DNA of 35,628 nt, from contig JAACDH010000339.1 in assembly GCA_009936995.1 (NCBI GenBank), forward strand, positions 1-35,628. The letters run 5' to 3'. Shown here one piece after another: positions 27,609 to 35,181 of the stretch. A model generated the notes under the pieces. That model was not told where the DNA came from. It saw only the letters and a program-made list of their open reading frames with translations, and did not search any database. A program made the translations under genes and the position numbers. This DNA comes from Rhodobacterales bacterium (lineage in GTDB: Bacteria > Myxococcota_A > UBA796 > GCA-2862545). The number at the start of each line of letters is the position of its first letter. Position 1 is the stretch's first letter.

Positions 27609-28460
27609 CTAGCCCAGCAACTCCACCACGTGATCTGCGAGGGCTCGATACTGGCTTGCGCCTCGACATTTTTGGTCGAAGGCGAAGATGTCCCTGCCCT
27701 CGGACTGCGCCTTGGCCAAGGAGCTGTTGATGCCAATGCGAACGGGCAGCAAGCCCTCGCCGTAGGATTCTTCAATCTGACTTACAATACTGGTGTTCAA
27801 ATTGGTATTTCGACCGTCTACTCGTGTGAGTAGAACACCCATAAGATCGATCTCGGGGTTGAGCCGAGCGGCGATGGTAGCCACTGAATGTATCAGCGCC
27901 TCGACGCCCTTCAGCGCCAACGGGCTGGGGTCGCAAGGGATGAGCACCTGGTCGGCGGCGCACAGTCCGTTGATCGTGAGGTTGCCAAGGTGCGGCGGGC
28001 AATCGAGGAGGATGACATCGTAGTGGCTACGGGTGATGCGGATCTTGTCCTTGAGAATCATCTCTTTGCCAATACGCGTGCCGAGCAGGTCTTCTGTCGC
28101 AGTGAGGCGGTCGTCGTAGGGGGGGACGTCGAGCCCTGGGATAGACGTGGTGGTGACCGCATCCAACAGCTCGGTACCGTTCTTGTCATCCTCCAAAATG
28201 GCAGAGAGCGGTTGGCCACCCGGATGAATTTGACACTTGAGTGCGGTGGCGACGTGGCCTTGGGGGTCGAGGTCGACCAAGAGCACCCGCTTGTTGTGGT
28301 ACCTGGCCAGACCTGCCGCAAGATTAACGGAGGTCGTCGTCTTTCCGACACCCCCCTTCTGGGCGGCGACGGCGATGACCACGGCGTGGCGGTCGCCAAT
28401 TGCGTAGCGAGACTGGGCCTGGACAAAGCGTCGCAGGCCGACCTTGAGCAGGTTGCGCAT
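27609..28460 (-). CDS. ParA/Soj-family ATPase
   Basis: 283 aa from ATG 28458-28460. Deviant Walker A KGGVGKTTTSVN (35-46, signature Lys35), Walker A' VLLVDLDPQGH, Walker B ILLDCPPHLGNLTINGL and LIPCDPSPLALKGVEAL all match the Soj/ParA dimer family. A short basic lead (MRNLLKVGLRRFVQAQSRYAIGDRH) could contact nucleoid DNA. No parB or parS-like repeat lies next to it, so it could position a protein complex rather than the chromosome. Confidence 0.92.
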   Translation of the reverse strand: MRNLLKVGLRRFVQAQSRYAIGDRHAVVIAVAAQKGGVGKTTTSVNLAAGLARYHNKRVLLVDLDPQGHVATALKCQIHPGGQPLSAILEDDKNGTELLDAVTTTSIPGLDVPPYDDRLTATEDLLGTRIGKEMILKDKIRITRSHYDVILLDCPPHLGNLTINGLCAADQVLIPCDPSPLALKGVEALIHSVATIAARLNPEIDLMGVLLTRVDGRNTNLNTSIVSQIEESYGEGLLPVRIGINSSLAKAQSEGRDIFAFDQKCRGASQYRALADHVVELLG

Positions 28461-28502
28461 GGGTATTCCGGGGATGTGGGGGTGCTGTGCAGCGGGGGGA
28501 TT

Positions 28503-28514
28503 GGACGAACGTCC
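28503..28514. promoter_or_regulatory. Short inverted repeat between parA and the GTPase gene
   Basis: GGACG-AA-CGTCC at 28503-28514, and a second inverted repeat GTAGC-acgccc-GCTAC (28524-28539) that overlaps the GTPase stop codon. Neither has a T-tract. The 75-base gap is the only room for a separate parA promoter. Confidence 0.3.
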
Positions 28515-28535
28515 GCCCTTACTGTAGCACGCCCG

Positions 28536-29855
28536 CTACCTCACCGAGATGCGAACCACCGCTTTCACATTGGCACATGGCCCCCCAGGGCCCGCATCCC
28601 CGGGAATCATCAGCCGGTACGGCCCGCCCTTCTTGTTCGGCAGCGGCGCACCGTCTAAGCTGTGCAAGAGGAGGGCTTGCTGTAAATCGGCGAGGGCCAC
28701 CGGCTCGGTGGTGAAGCCGTCGGCGGCCACCACGACCGCATTCCCCTCGTGCGGAGCGCCGGCGGCTTTTAGCAACGCGGCCAACGTCACCGCCGCCCCC
28801 TCGCGACCCGGCAGCCGATCCGACACATCGTCGATGCCATCGGGTAGGGCAAGCAATGAAGCGCGGTCGAAGCGTCGATTATCGCCGTTGGGCAACGCCA
28901 CTTCTAGGGCGTCTGCCGCTTGCTGAAGCTCATCTTCTCGAAGCAGGGCCTCTTGAAATTGCGCCCGGAAGACAGCTTGTCGCTCCGCACTCTCGGCGCC
29001 ACGTGCGATCACGTCCACTCGGGTATCTCGACGGTATCCGGTGGTGCGCTCGTGGAGTTCGCCTCCGCTGTGCTCCATCCGGGACCACCCCTCGTCCGTG
29101 CGAAACACCCCCTTGATACGGGCAATTCCGTGGCCCGGCCGACTCAACAAAACACGCAAACGACCGCGAGAAAACACCGACGCTGGCCCCCAAACCATAC
29201 TGGTCACGCCGTGATCTTGGTCATGGCGGTGGTGGTGCTGGTGGCGTACCGCACGAGGCCCCTGCCCTTCGGCCCAATCCAAGACGTCTTTCGGGAGATT
29301 TCCGTGGGTCGCGTGTAGCGTGAGCATGGGCTTGGGCCAGAGGTTTTGCGCCCAGGAGGAGAAGTGCGCGAGCGACGCGGGACTGGCGAGATCGACGCGG
29401 TTCGCCACCAAGATATCGGCGACCTGGGCTTGATCGGACACCTGGCCATCGGTTTCGGCGAGCAGGACCTCGGGGTCGACCAAGACCACCAGCGGGCGGA
29501 GAGAGAGCTGGTCAGCGTAGGGAGCGCGGCGCAGGGTGTCGATGAGATCGGCGGGACGCGCGAGTCCAGTGGGCTCGACCAGGATGCGATCGATGGTCGG
29601 ATCGTGAAGCAGAGACGCCACGGCGCCCACGAACCCCTCGGGAGCGGTGCAGCAGACGCAGCCACCTCGGATCTCGCGTACGGTGCCCACGTTGGCGCCC
29701 TTGCCCTGAAGCGTGAGCTCGTCGAGGGAGCTGGTGCCAAAATCGTTGACCACTACCGCAACGCGCTCGTTGGGGAGCATGGCGAGAATTGCTACCATCG
29801 CCGTGGTTTTTCCGACGCCAAGGTAGCCGCCGATGACGTGTACAGGAATGCTCAT
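28536..29855 (-). CDS. COG0523 (CobW-type) GTPase fused to SUOX-like domain
   Basis: 439 aa, with GGAGG before ATG 29853-29855. G3E GTPase part: P-loop GYLGVGKT (10-17), CxCC metal motif GCVCC (65-69), EPTGLARP (94-101) and NRVD (152-155). A His-rich stretch RHQHHHRHDQDH (204-215) links to a CobW C-terminal-like domain (about 218-310). These features mark metal-insertion or metal-chaperone GTPases. The last 120 residues are extra: ALEVALPNGDNRRF, then VVVAADGFTTEPVALADLQQAL, LDGAPLPNKKGGPYRLMIPG and NVKAVVRI, which fit the sulfite-oxidase (molybdopterin-oxidoreductase) fold. No catalytic Cys is evident there. The fusion suggests metal delivery to a pterin- or molybdenum-type partner. Confidence 0.85.
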   Translation of the reverse strand: MSIPVHVIGGYLGVGKTTAMVAILAMLPNERVAVVVNDFGTSSLDELTLQGKGANVGTVREIRGGCVCCTAPEGFVGAVASLLHDPTIDRILVEPTGLARPADLIDTLRRAPYADQLSLRPLVVLVDPEVLLAETDGQVSDQAQVADILVANRVDLASPASLAHFSSWAQNLWPKPMLTLHATHGNLPKDVLDWAEGQGPRAVRHQHHHRHDQDHGVTSMVWGPASVFSRGRLRVLLSRPGHGIARIKGVFRTDEGWSRMEHSGGELHERTTGYRRDTRVDVIARGAESAERQAVFRAQFQEALLREDELQQAADALEVALPNGDNRRFDRASLLALPDGIDDVSDRLPGREGAAVTLAALLKAAGAPHEGNAVVVAADGFTTEPVALADLQQALLLHSLDGAPLPNKKGGPYRLMIPGDAGPGGPCANVKAVVRISVR

Positions 29856-29878
29856 GGTGTCGCCTCCAGCCAGTAGAA

Positions 29879-29905
29879 GTAGCCCTTAGCTCTCTGTCTG
29901 GCTAC
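29879..29905. promoter_or_regulatory. Inverted repeat in the divergent GTPase/bioD promoter gap
   Basis: GTAGCC (29879-29884) and GGCTAC (29900-29905), a perfect 6-bp repeat with a 15-base spacer, centred in the 59-base gap between two divergent genes. Dyad and placement fit an operator, but no regulator is evident nearby. Confidence 0.35.
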
Positions 29906-29914
29906 CTCCATTCT

Positions 29915-30580
29915 ATGCGCTGGTTCGTCACAGGTACAGACACCGACATAGGCAAGACCGCGGTCACCGCCTGCCTCGCTCAGGCAGCTCGAACCCGAGG
30001 CACTGTCGTGGCCGCGAAACCAGTCGCTTCGGGGGTCGCGCCGGGCAGCGTCCCCGAGGACGCACAGCGCATCGCGGACGCCGCTGGGCACCCGCCCAAG
30101 TACTTCGCCGCTTGGGAGCCACCGCTCTCCCCACATCGAGCAGCCCTGCTGGCTGGCGACACCCTCGACCCAGCCGCGCTGAAGTCCTGGATCTCATCCC
30201 ACCGGGCCGAGACCGTGCTCATCGAAGGCGTCGGGGGTTGGCGGGTTCCACTCCAGTGCGCCACCCGCGAAGTCGCAGCCATCGAGGTGAGTGATTTGGC
30301 TCTGTGGACCGAGGGCGCCGTCATCGTCGTGGCAGCCAACCGGCTCGGGGTTCTGAACCATGCGCGCCTCACGGTCGATGCCATACGCGCCGACGGGTTG
30401 CAGGTTGCTGGCGTCGTCCTGAATCAGGTTCTGTCCGGAACCGACCTATCCGCACAGTCCAACTTTGCGGATCTCTCGGGTTTACTAGATGTTCCGGTCG
30501 TCATCATGCCGCACCTCGACCTCGACAGTCCAGCGGAACGGGCCGCGTGCGGCGCTGTGTTGTGGCTGGAGCTTTTGTGA
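29915..30580 (+). CDS. bioD: Dethiobiotin synthetase
   Basis: 221 aa. It makes the ureido ring of dethiobiotin from DAPA, CO2 and ATP. P-loop GTDTDIGKT (7-15), the substrate Lys35 in AAKPVASG, the catalytic Glu104 in EGVGGWRVPL, and LNHARLTVDAI are characteristic. No other bio genes are in the window, so the pathway is dispersed or the gene is orphaned. Only a weak ribosome-binding site precedes the ATG. Confidence 0.95.
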   Translation: MRWFVTGTDTDIGKTAVTACLAQAARTRGTVVAAKPVASGVAPGSVPEDAQRIADAAGHPPKYFAAWEPPLSPHRAALLAGDTLDPAALKSWISSHRAETVLIEGVGGWRVPLQCATREVAAIEVSDLALWTEGAVIVVAANRLGVLNHARLTVDAIRADGLQVAGVVLNQVLSGTDLSAQSNFADLSGLLDVPVVIMPHLDLDSPAERAACGAVLWLELL

Positions 30581-30656
30581 GGCTCCGGCAGAGTGCTATG
30601 ATCCGACCTGCGCAACATTCTCGCGCTCTCCCCTCCCCACTACCAAGGAAGCGCTG

Positions 30657-32510
30657 GTGATCGGACTTCGCGTCGGCCCCTTCGAGATCACCGAGGCCGC
30701 ATCGGTCCCGGAGCCAGGTGACTGGTACCGGGCAAAGCGCACCGGTATGACCCGTCGCAAGCCCACGAATGTCTTGGTGCAGATTCTGCATCCCGACGCT
30801 TCTCACGCCGAGCGGGGTCAACTGCAAACCCACTACGACAACCTTCGGGGTGTCGAAGATGCGCGGGTACCCGAAGCCGTCGCCATCTACGAGGGTGCCG
30901 GAGCCATCGCCATCTCGGGCATCTACGGGGGTGGACTCGACCGCGTCGTCGACGCCCGTCGCACCAACGGCATCGTCATGACGCCCGCCACCCTCCTCGA
31001 TGTGCTCCTCGAGATCGCCGAGACCCTCCAGCACGCCCATCACCGAGGCCGGTGCCACGGCCACCTCACCGCCGAGACCATTTGGCTCTCCCCCGAGGGG
31101 CAGGTGTGGATTTTTGGTTTTGCCGGAGGACACGAGGCCTCCGTCGCCGACCTGTGGATGCCGCCCGAGCGCGCCCGTGGAGAGGTCCCCACCGAGGCCA
31201 CCGACCAATGGTCTCTCGCAGCATTGGCCGCGGCGCTGATCACCGGCCGCGTGCCTTGGCGGAGCGCCGAACACGCCCAAGCCGGCGACATCGAGCTCAT
31301 CGTCGATCCTGTCGACCGTCAGTGGCCTGCCCTGGCTCGACTTTTACGAAAAATGCTCGATAACCGGCCAGCAAACCGATATCCAACCATGCACCAGGTC
31401 CGACAACAGCTGCTCGCCTTGTCCCGTAAAGCCGGGGGCACCTCCGACCGACGCTTCTTGGGTCAGTGGCTCAGCGACCGCGACAGCGACAGCGACGCTC
31501 CAGTGATGTTTACGGCCGAGACCGACGTGGCGTCAGCGCAACAGGACTCTGCTCCCGCGACACCACAGCCCGCCACTCAGTCGGTGAAAATCGACGACAC
31601 CTCCGCCATCGACGTACCTGAACGCCCCATGGCCCACGCCGGTAAAGAAACCCTCGACGCGTTCGACGAGGTCTCCCCGCCGCCGTCCGTCTTCACCGAT
31701 GCCGATCCACCGTCACAGGCCAGCAACCCCGACATCCCCGAAGCCCGTACCATGTCGGCGGCCAGCGCTCCAGTCATCCCCCGAACGCCGCACGCGCCGC
31801 TGCCGTCCGAGCAACTTCCCGTCGTGCGTCCCGACAACCCCGATGAAGTTTCCGACACCACTGAAGCCACCGAGATCGTCTCCGACGAAACCGCAGAAAC
31901 CGAACAGGTTCTCAGCGGCGGCAATACAGCTGCATGGGACCTCAACGCCCCCGATTCCGTCATCGACGGCGACGACACACCGGACGAGTTCTCCGAGGTC
32001 GAGGTCGAGGTCGAGGTCGAGGTCGAGGTCGAGGTGGAGCCAACGCCTGTAATTACGCCCATTCGTCCCGCAGCCATCGTGTCTCCCGAAGACGGCTGGG
32101 TCGAAGAACAGGCAGAAGACGATCATGCCGTGCTAGCCGAAGTACAGGTTATTCCAACTGATACAGGCGCAGTAGGTTTCATGGCGGGGCACACCATGGT
32201 GCCCAGCACCGACTCACGCGACCCCAGCGAAGAGCTCAACATCGACGGTCAACCCCTCAACGCCGGCGATCCCTCCACGACCGGGTGGCTCCCCAAAAAC
32301 GCCCCCGAGCCCGGAACCAGCGGACCCGCCCTCGGCGACGCCAACGTCACGCTGGGACACGAACACGCCCTGCCCACCGGTGAAGACGGACTACCGACGC
32401 CTCCACTGCCCGAGCGCACGATGACCATCGAGCAAAAGGTGGCTCTTGGAGCCGTCGGCGTCATGTTTCTCCTGTTCCTCCTCTGGGTAGGCCAGACCGC
32501 GCTCCTGTGA
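30657..32510 (+). CDS. Membrane-anchored pseudokinase
   Basis: GTG 30657 preceded by AAGGAA is taken as start, giving 617 aa. Residues about 7-310 keep the Hanks-kinase outline (HAHHRGRCHGHLTAETIWLS, PPERARGEVPTEATDQWSLAALAAALITG), but every catalytic residue is lost: beta3 Lys is Gln42 (NVLVQIL), HRD Asp is His136 (CHGHLTAET), and DFG Asp is Ile152 (VWIFGF). There is no Gly-rich loop. A long acidic/Pro linker includes a Glu-Val repeat, and the C-terminus ends in one membrane span (LGAVGVMFLLFLLWVGQTALL split near 594-614). It probably acts as a scaffold or allosteric partner, perhaps of the kinase at 5044-7017. That pairing is inference. Confidence 0.82.
   Translation: MIGLRVGPFEITEAASVPEPGDWYRAKRTGMTRRKPTNVLVQILHPDASHAERGQLQTHYDNLRGVEDARVPEAVAIYEGAGAIAISGIYGGGLDRVVDARRTNGIVMTPATLLDVLLEIAETLQHAHHRGRCHGHLTAETIWLSPEGQVWIFGFAGGHEASVADLWMPPERARGEVPTEATDQWSLAALAAALITGRVPWRSAEHAQAGDIELIVDPVDRQWPALARLLRKMLDNRPANRYPTMHQVRQQLLALSRKAGGTSDRRFLGQWLSDRDSDSDAPVMFTAETDVASAQQDSAPATPQPATQSVKIDDTSAIDVPERPMAHAGKETLDAFDEVSPPPSVFTDADPPSQASNPDIPEARTMSAASAPVIPRTPHAPLPSEQLPVVRPDNPDEVSDTTEATEIVSDETAETEQVLSGGNTAAWDLNAPDSVIDGDDTPDEFSEVEVEVEVEVEVEVEPTPVITPIRPAAIVSPEDGWVEEQAEDDHAVLAEVQVIPTDTGAVGFMAGHTMVPSTDSRDPSEELNIDGQPLNAGDPSTTGWLPKNAPEPGTSGPALGDANVTLGHEHALPTGEDGLPTPPLPERTMTIEQKVALGAVGVMFLLFLLWVGQTALL
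31995..32036 (+). repeat. Hexanucleotide repeat GAGGTC inside the pseudokinase gene
   Basis: Six perfect GAGGTC units and one GAGGTG, encoding (Glu-Val)7. Slippage here would change linker length in steps of two residues without a frameshift. It lies in the region between the kinase-like domain and the membrane anchor. Confidence 0.95.
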
Positions 32511-32634
32511 GCACGCGAATCCTCGGCGCAGGACCCAAAAGACTCGCAGTTGCCGCGTGGCTCGGCCTAGTAAATCAGCCGTGCACGCGCCTCGAAAAAG
32601 TCACGACGGTGGGCAGCGCCTGAGCTCAACGACA

Positions 32635-32997
32635 TCAGTCGACCGACCGCCCCAGGCCAAACGTCAGCTTGAACGACGGCACCGGATGCCGCTGAATCCA
32701 GAAGCTCACCTGACCGTCGCCGAAGCGCCCCTCGCCGAACAGCCGCTCGAAGTCTTCTTCGAACCACAGCCTCTCGACGCCTTCGATCCACAGTCGGTCG
32801 ACCAGATTCACACCACTTACACGGGCGATGCCCACAGCGCATTGGTCTTCGGCGATCTCAATGATCAGCCGTTCGGACCCGGCGGGGCTCTGAAGTACAT
32901 ACCGCACCAAGCCATCAGGAGCATCGATCGCGGGCTCGACCCACCAATGAATCGCGAATTGCTCAGCATCGGGAATGCGCATCGTCATGCCTGGCAT
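32635..32997 (-). CDS. Hypothetical protein, divergent from the MBL hydrolase
   Basis: Start uncertain: several in-frame ATG codons cluster at 32982-33012; 32997 is preferred because GAGG lies upstream, giving 120 aa. Composition is coding-like (IHWWVEPAIDAPDGLVRYVL, ERLIIEIAEDQCAVGIARVS) with an aromatic, acidic core and a basic end (HPVPSFKLTFGLGRSVD). There is no signal peptide and no motif I recognise. The 13-base gap to the divergent metallo-hydrolase means the two share promoter sequence. The stretch 32511-32634 downstream holds no gene I can support. Confidence 0.6.
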   Translation of the reverse strand: MPGMTMRIPDAEQFAIHWWVEPAIDAPDGLVRYVLQSPAGSERLIIEIAEDQCAVGIARVSGVNLVDRLWIEGVERLWFEEDFERLFGEGRFGDGQVSFWIQRHPVPSFKLTFGLGRSVD

Positions 32998-33010
32998 AAT
33001 AGAGGACCTC

Positions 33011-33844
33011 ATGAACTCTAACATTCCAGGAATTCGACGGGTAGCCCTCCGCCCCCCCACCCTACCGCCCGCGCCCCACACCAATACGTGGATTGTCGGC
33101 GACGGACCCCTGACCGTTTTTGACCCGGCCAGTCCCTGGGAAGATCAACAGCACCTGCTCGCCAACGAGATCGAGGCGCGCATGGCGAACGGGGAGCGCA
33201 TCGAACGCATTGTCCTCACCCACCACCACCACGACCATGTGGGCGGCGCTGTGGCGTTGCGGGATCAGTTCTCCACGCCGTGTAACCCCATTCCCATCGT
33301 CGCCCACGCCGCCAACGTGGACTGGCTACCAGGCATCCACCTCGACCAGACCTGGGCCCATGGACAAACCTTGCAATGCGGTGGACGCAGCATCACCGCC
33401 TACCACACTCCAGGTCACGCGCCGGGACATTTGGTGTTTCTGGACGAGGACAGCCGGGCAGTGATCGCCGGCGATATGGTCGCGGGCGTGGGCACCATCG
33501 CCATCGCGCCCCACGACGGAAACCTAGGCCAATACCTACAGTCCCTCGAAGACATGCGAGGCCTCGACGCCAGCGTCTTGCTGCCGGCTCATGGCGACGC
33601 GCTGCCTCACGCCGAAGCGGTGTTGAGCTTCTACATCGCCCACCGCCACAGCCGCATAGACCAGGTCCGCGATGCGCTCAACAAGCTTGGCACCAGCACC
33701 GCTCTGGAGATCGCAGCGGCCGTCTACACCGAGCTCGATCCTCGGCTACACCCATTGGCCGCCGTGCAGGTCACCACTACGCTGATCTGGCTGCGTGAGC
33801 AGGGTCGGGCAACGCCACTAGGAGAGCACTGGCGCATCACCTAA
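33011..33844 (+). CDS. Metallo-beta-lactamase-fold hydrolase (LACTB2-like)
   Basis: Start at ATG 33011 with GAGG upstream; 277 aa. The zinc motif HxHxDH (71-76, THHHHDHVGG), a further His in TPGHAPGHLVF, Asp in VIAGDMVAG and His in LPAHGD make a complete two-zinc site. The C-terminal winged-helix-like part (HSRIDQVRDALNKLG..., TTLIWLREQGRATPLG) is typical of LACTB2/CPSF-like single-chain hydrolases, which cleave RNA or thioester/lactone substrates. No signal peptide, so cytosolic. Confidence 0.92.
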   Translation: MNSNIPGIRRVALRPPTLPPAPHTNTWIVGDGPLTVFDPASPWEDQQHLLANEIEARMANGERIERIVLTHHHHDHVGGAVALRDQFSTPCNPIPIVAHAANVDWLPGIHLDQTWAHGQTLQCGGRSITAYHTPGHAPGHLVFLDEDSRAVIAGDMVAGVGTIAIAPHDGNLGQYLQSLEDMRGLDASVLLPAHGDALPHAEAVLSFYIAHRHSRIDQVRDALNKLGTSTALEIAAAVYTELDPRLHPLAAVQVTTTLIWLREQGRATPLGEHWRIT

Positions 33845-33931
33845 GGGTGAGCGGGTGCGCCGGCCAGCGGTCCGAGCTTCGGTAGTCGCCGCTATTAAGC
33901 CTGAACAGGTGGGGTAGACGCCGCTTGGGCG

Positions 33932-33943
33932 AGCGTCGACGCT
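33932..33943. other. 12-bp palindrome at the cyclophilin 3' end
   Basis: AGCGTCGACGCT is a perfect palindrome overlapping the last codons and stop (TAG 33942-33944) of the cyclophilin gene. A nearby GACGC (33917-33921) can pair with GCGTC (33933-33937). No T-tract; a possible weak terminator for the convergent pair. Confidence 0.3.
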
Positions 33944-34538
33944 AGAACCGTGTCACCACCAAGAACTCTACTGGCGAATCCAGGTCTTCGCCGCTGATCG
34001 GCATGGCCATGATGGTCTCGACCACGTCCCAGCCCACCACGACCTCACCAAACACCGCGTAGCCGTCCTCGGTGCTGGCGCCGGGGTCGAGGCCGAGGTT
34101 GTCTTCGAGGTTGATGAAGAACTCGGTGGTGGCAGAGTCTGGGTCGGTGGTGCGCGCCATGGCCACTGTTCCAGCGACATTGGACAGTCCCGAGGCCACC
34201 GCCTCATTCACAATCGCCTCTTGTGTGGCCTTACTGCTGCCATCTAGCACCACTCCTCCACCTTGAAGCACAAAGGCTGGAACCCCGCGATAGAACGTGC
34301 CCGCTCCACTTCCATCGGTCCCATCGTAAAAGCCCGCCTCGACATAGGACAGGAAGTTGTCGCTGGTGTCGGGCGCCTCCTCTAAGAAGAGCTGGATCTC
34401 GATGGCGCCGTGAATCGTCTCAATTCGGACCATATCGCCGCTGCCGGTCGGGGGTGCCAGGGTGATGGTGGTCTCGTCGTCGACGGGTTCGACGGGTGTG
34501 CAAGCCATCAGCAGGGCCAGCAGGGAAATCGCGCGCAT
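33942..34538 (-). CDS. Periplasmic cyclophilin-type peptidyl-prolyl isomerase, lipoprotein
   Basis: 198 aa with GAGGAGG upstream of ATG 34536-34538. Signal MRAISLLALLMAC ends at lipobox LMAC (Cys13). The cyclophilin domain is clear: IHGAIEIQLFLEEAPDTSDNFL, FYRGVPAFVLQGGG (active-site Arg) and GTVAMARTTDPDSATTEFFIN, which tracks E. coli PpiA except that the usual SQFF Gln is Glu. That change is in the catalytic groove. It would assist folding of exported proteins. 36 bases downstream of miaE on the same strand. Confidence 0.92.
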   Translation of the reverse strand: MRAISLLALLMACTPVEPVDDETTITLAPPTGSGDMVRIETIHGAIEIQLFLEEAPDTSDNFLSYVEAGFYDGTDGSGAGTFYRGVPAFVLQGGGVVLDGSSKATQEAIVNEAVASGLSNVAGTVAMARTTDPDSATTEFFINLEDNLGLDPGASTEDGYAVFGEVVVGWDVVETIMAMPISGEDLDSPVEFLVVTRF

Positions 34539-34574
34539 TTGGTGTCCTCCTCTGACCAGTGTACCCAGACGAAC

Positions 34575-35174
34575 TCAGCGCGTGTGCTTTTGTGGACCCG
34601 CGCTGTGTAATCGGGCGACGGGCGCCTCGGTGCGAATCACCTCGGCCTCGTGGGCTGCGAGCACTTCCAGCCGCGCCATCACTTCATCGCGAGGCGCATA
34701 GGTGGCCGCCAAATCCACATAGAGCATGTGGTGGCGGGCCTCCGAGGCGAGTAAATCCTTATAGAAGGTGCGCAGCTTCTCTTCGGGGAGGGCCACGGAG
34801 AGAATGCGCATCCGTTCACAGCTGCGGGCCTCGATCAGCGCGCCAATGAGCAACAGATCGGTGAGCTTCTGGGGCTCGCCGTCGCGAACCACCACGTGCA
34901 AGCGACTCGCATAAGCGCTGGGGCGCTGCCGTTGAAACACAATGCCCCGCTCGTCCAACAACGTCAGGCACAGCTCAAAGTGCTCGAGTTCCTCTCTGGC
35001 GAGCTCCGAGAGCGATGTCATCATCTCGCGGCGATGCTGGTAGCGAAAGATAAGCCCCAACGCCGTAGATGCCGCTTTTTTCTCGCAGTGGGTGTGATCC
35101 AGTAGAATTTCGTCGAGGCTGGGCAGGATTCGGACAGCCCAGTCATCATCAGTGCTGTAAGCCAGGTTTAACAT
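34575..35174 (-). CDS. miaE: tRNA-(ms2io6A)-hydroxylase
   Basis: 199 aa. The diiron ligands of the MiaE helical bundle are visible: ILLDHTHCEKKAAS, REELEHFE, EARSCERM and SEARHH. The enzyme hydroxylates the isopentenyl side chain of ms2i6A37 in tRNAs reading U-starting codons, and it needs the MiaA/MiaB products. It starts 7 bases after the mutase stop, so the two are probably cotranscribed. Confidence 0.94.
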   Translation of the reverse strand: MLNLAYSTDDDWAVRILPSLDEILLDHTHCEKKAASTALGLIFRYQHRREMMTSLSELAREELEHFELCLTLLDERGIVFQRQRPSAYASRLHVVVRDGEPQKLTDLLLIGALIEARSCERMRILSVALPEEKLRTFYKDLLASEARHHMLYVDLAATYAPRDEVMARLEVLAAHEAEVIRTEAPVARLHSAGPQKHTR

Positions 35175-35181
35175 AACGAAC

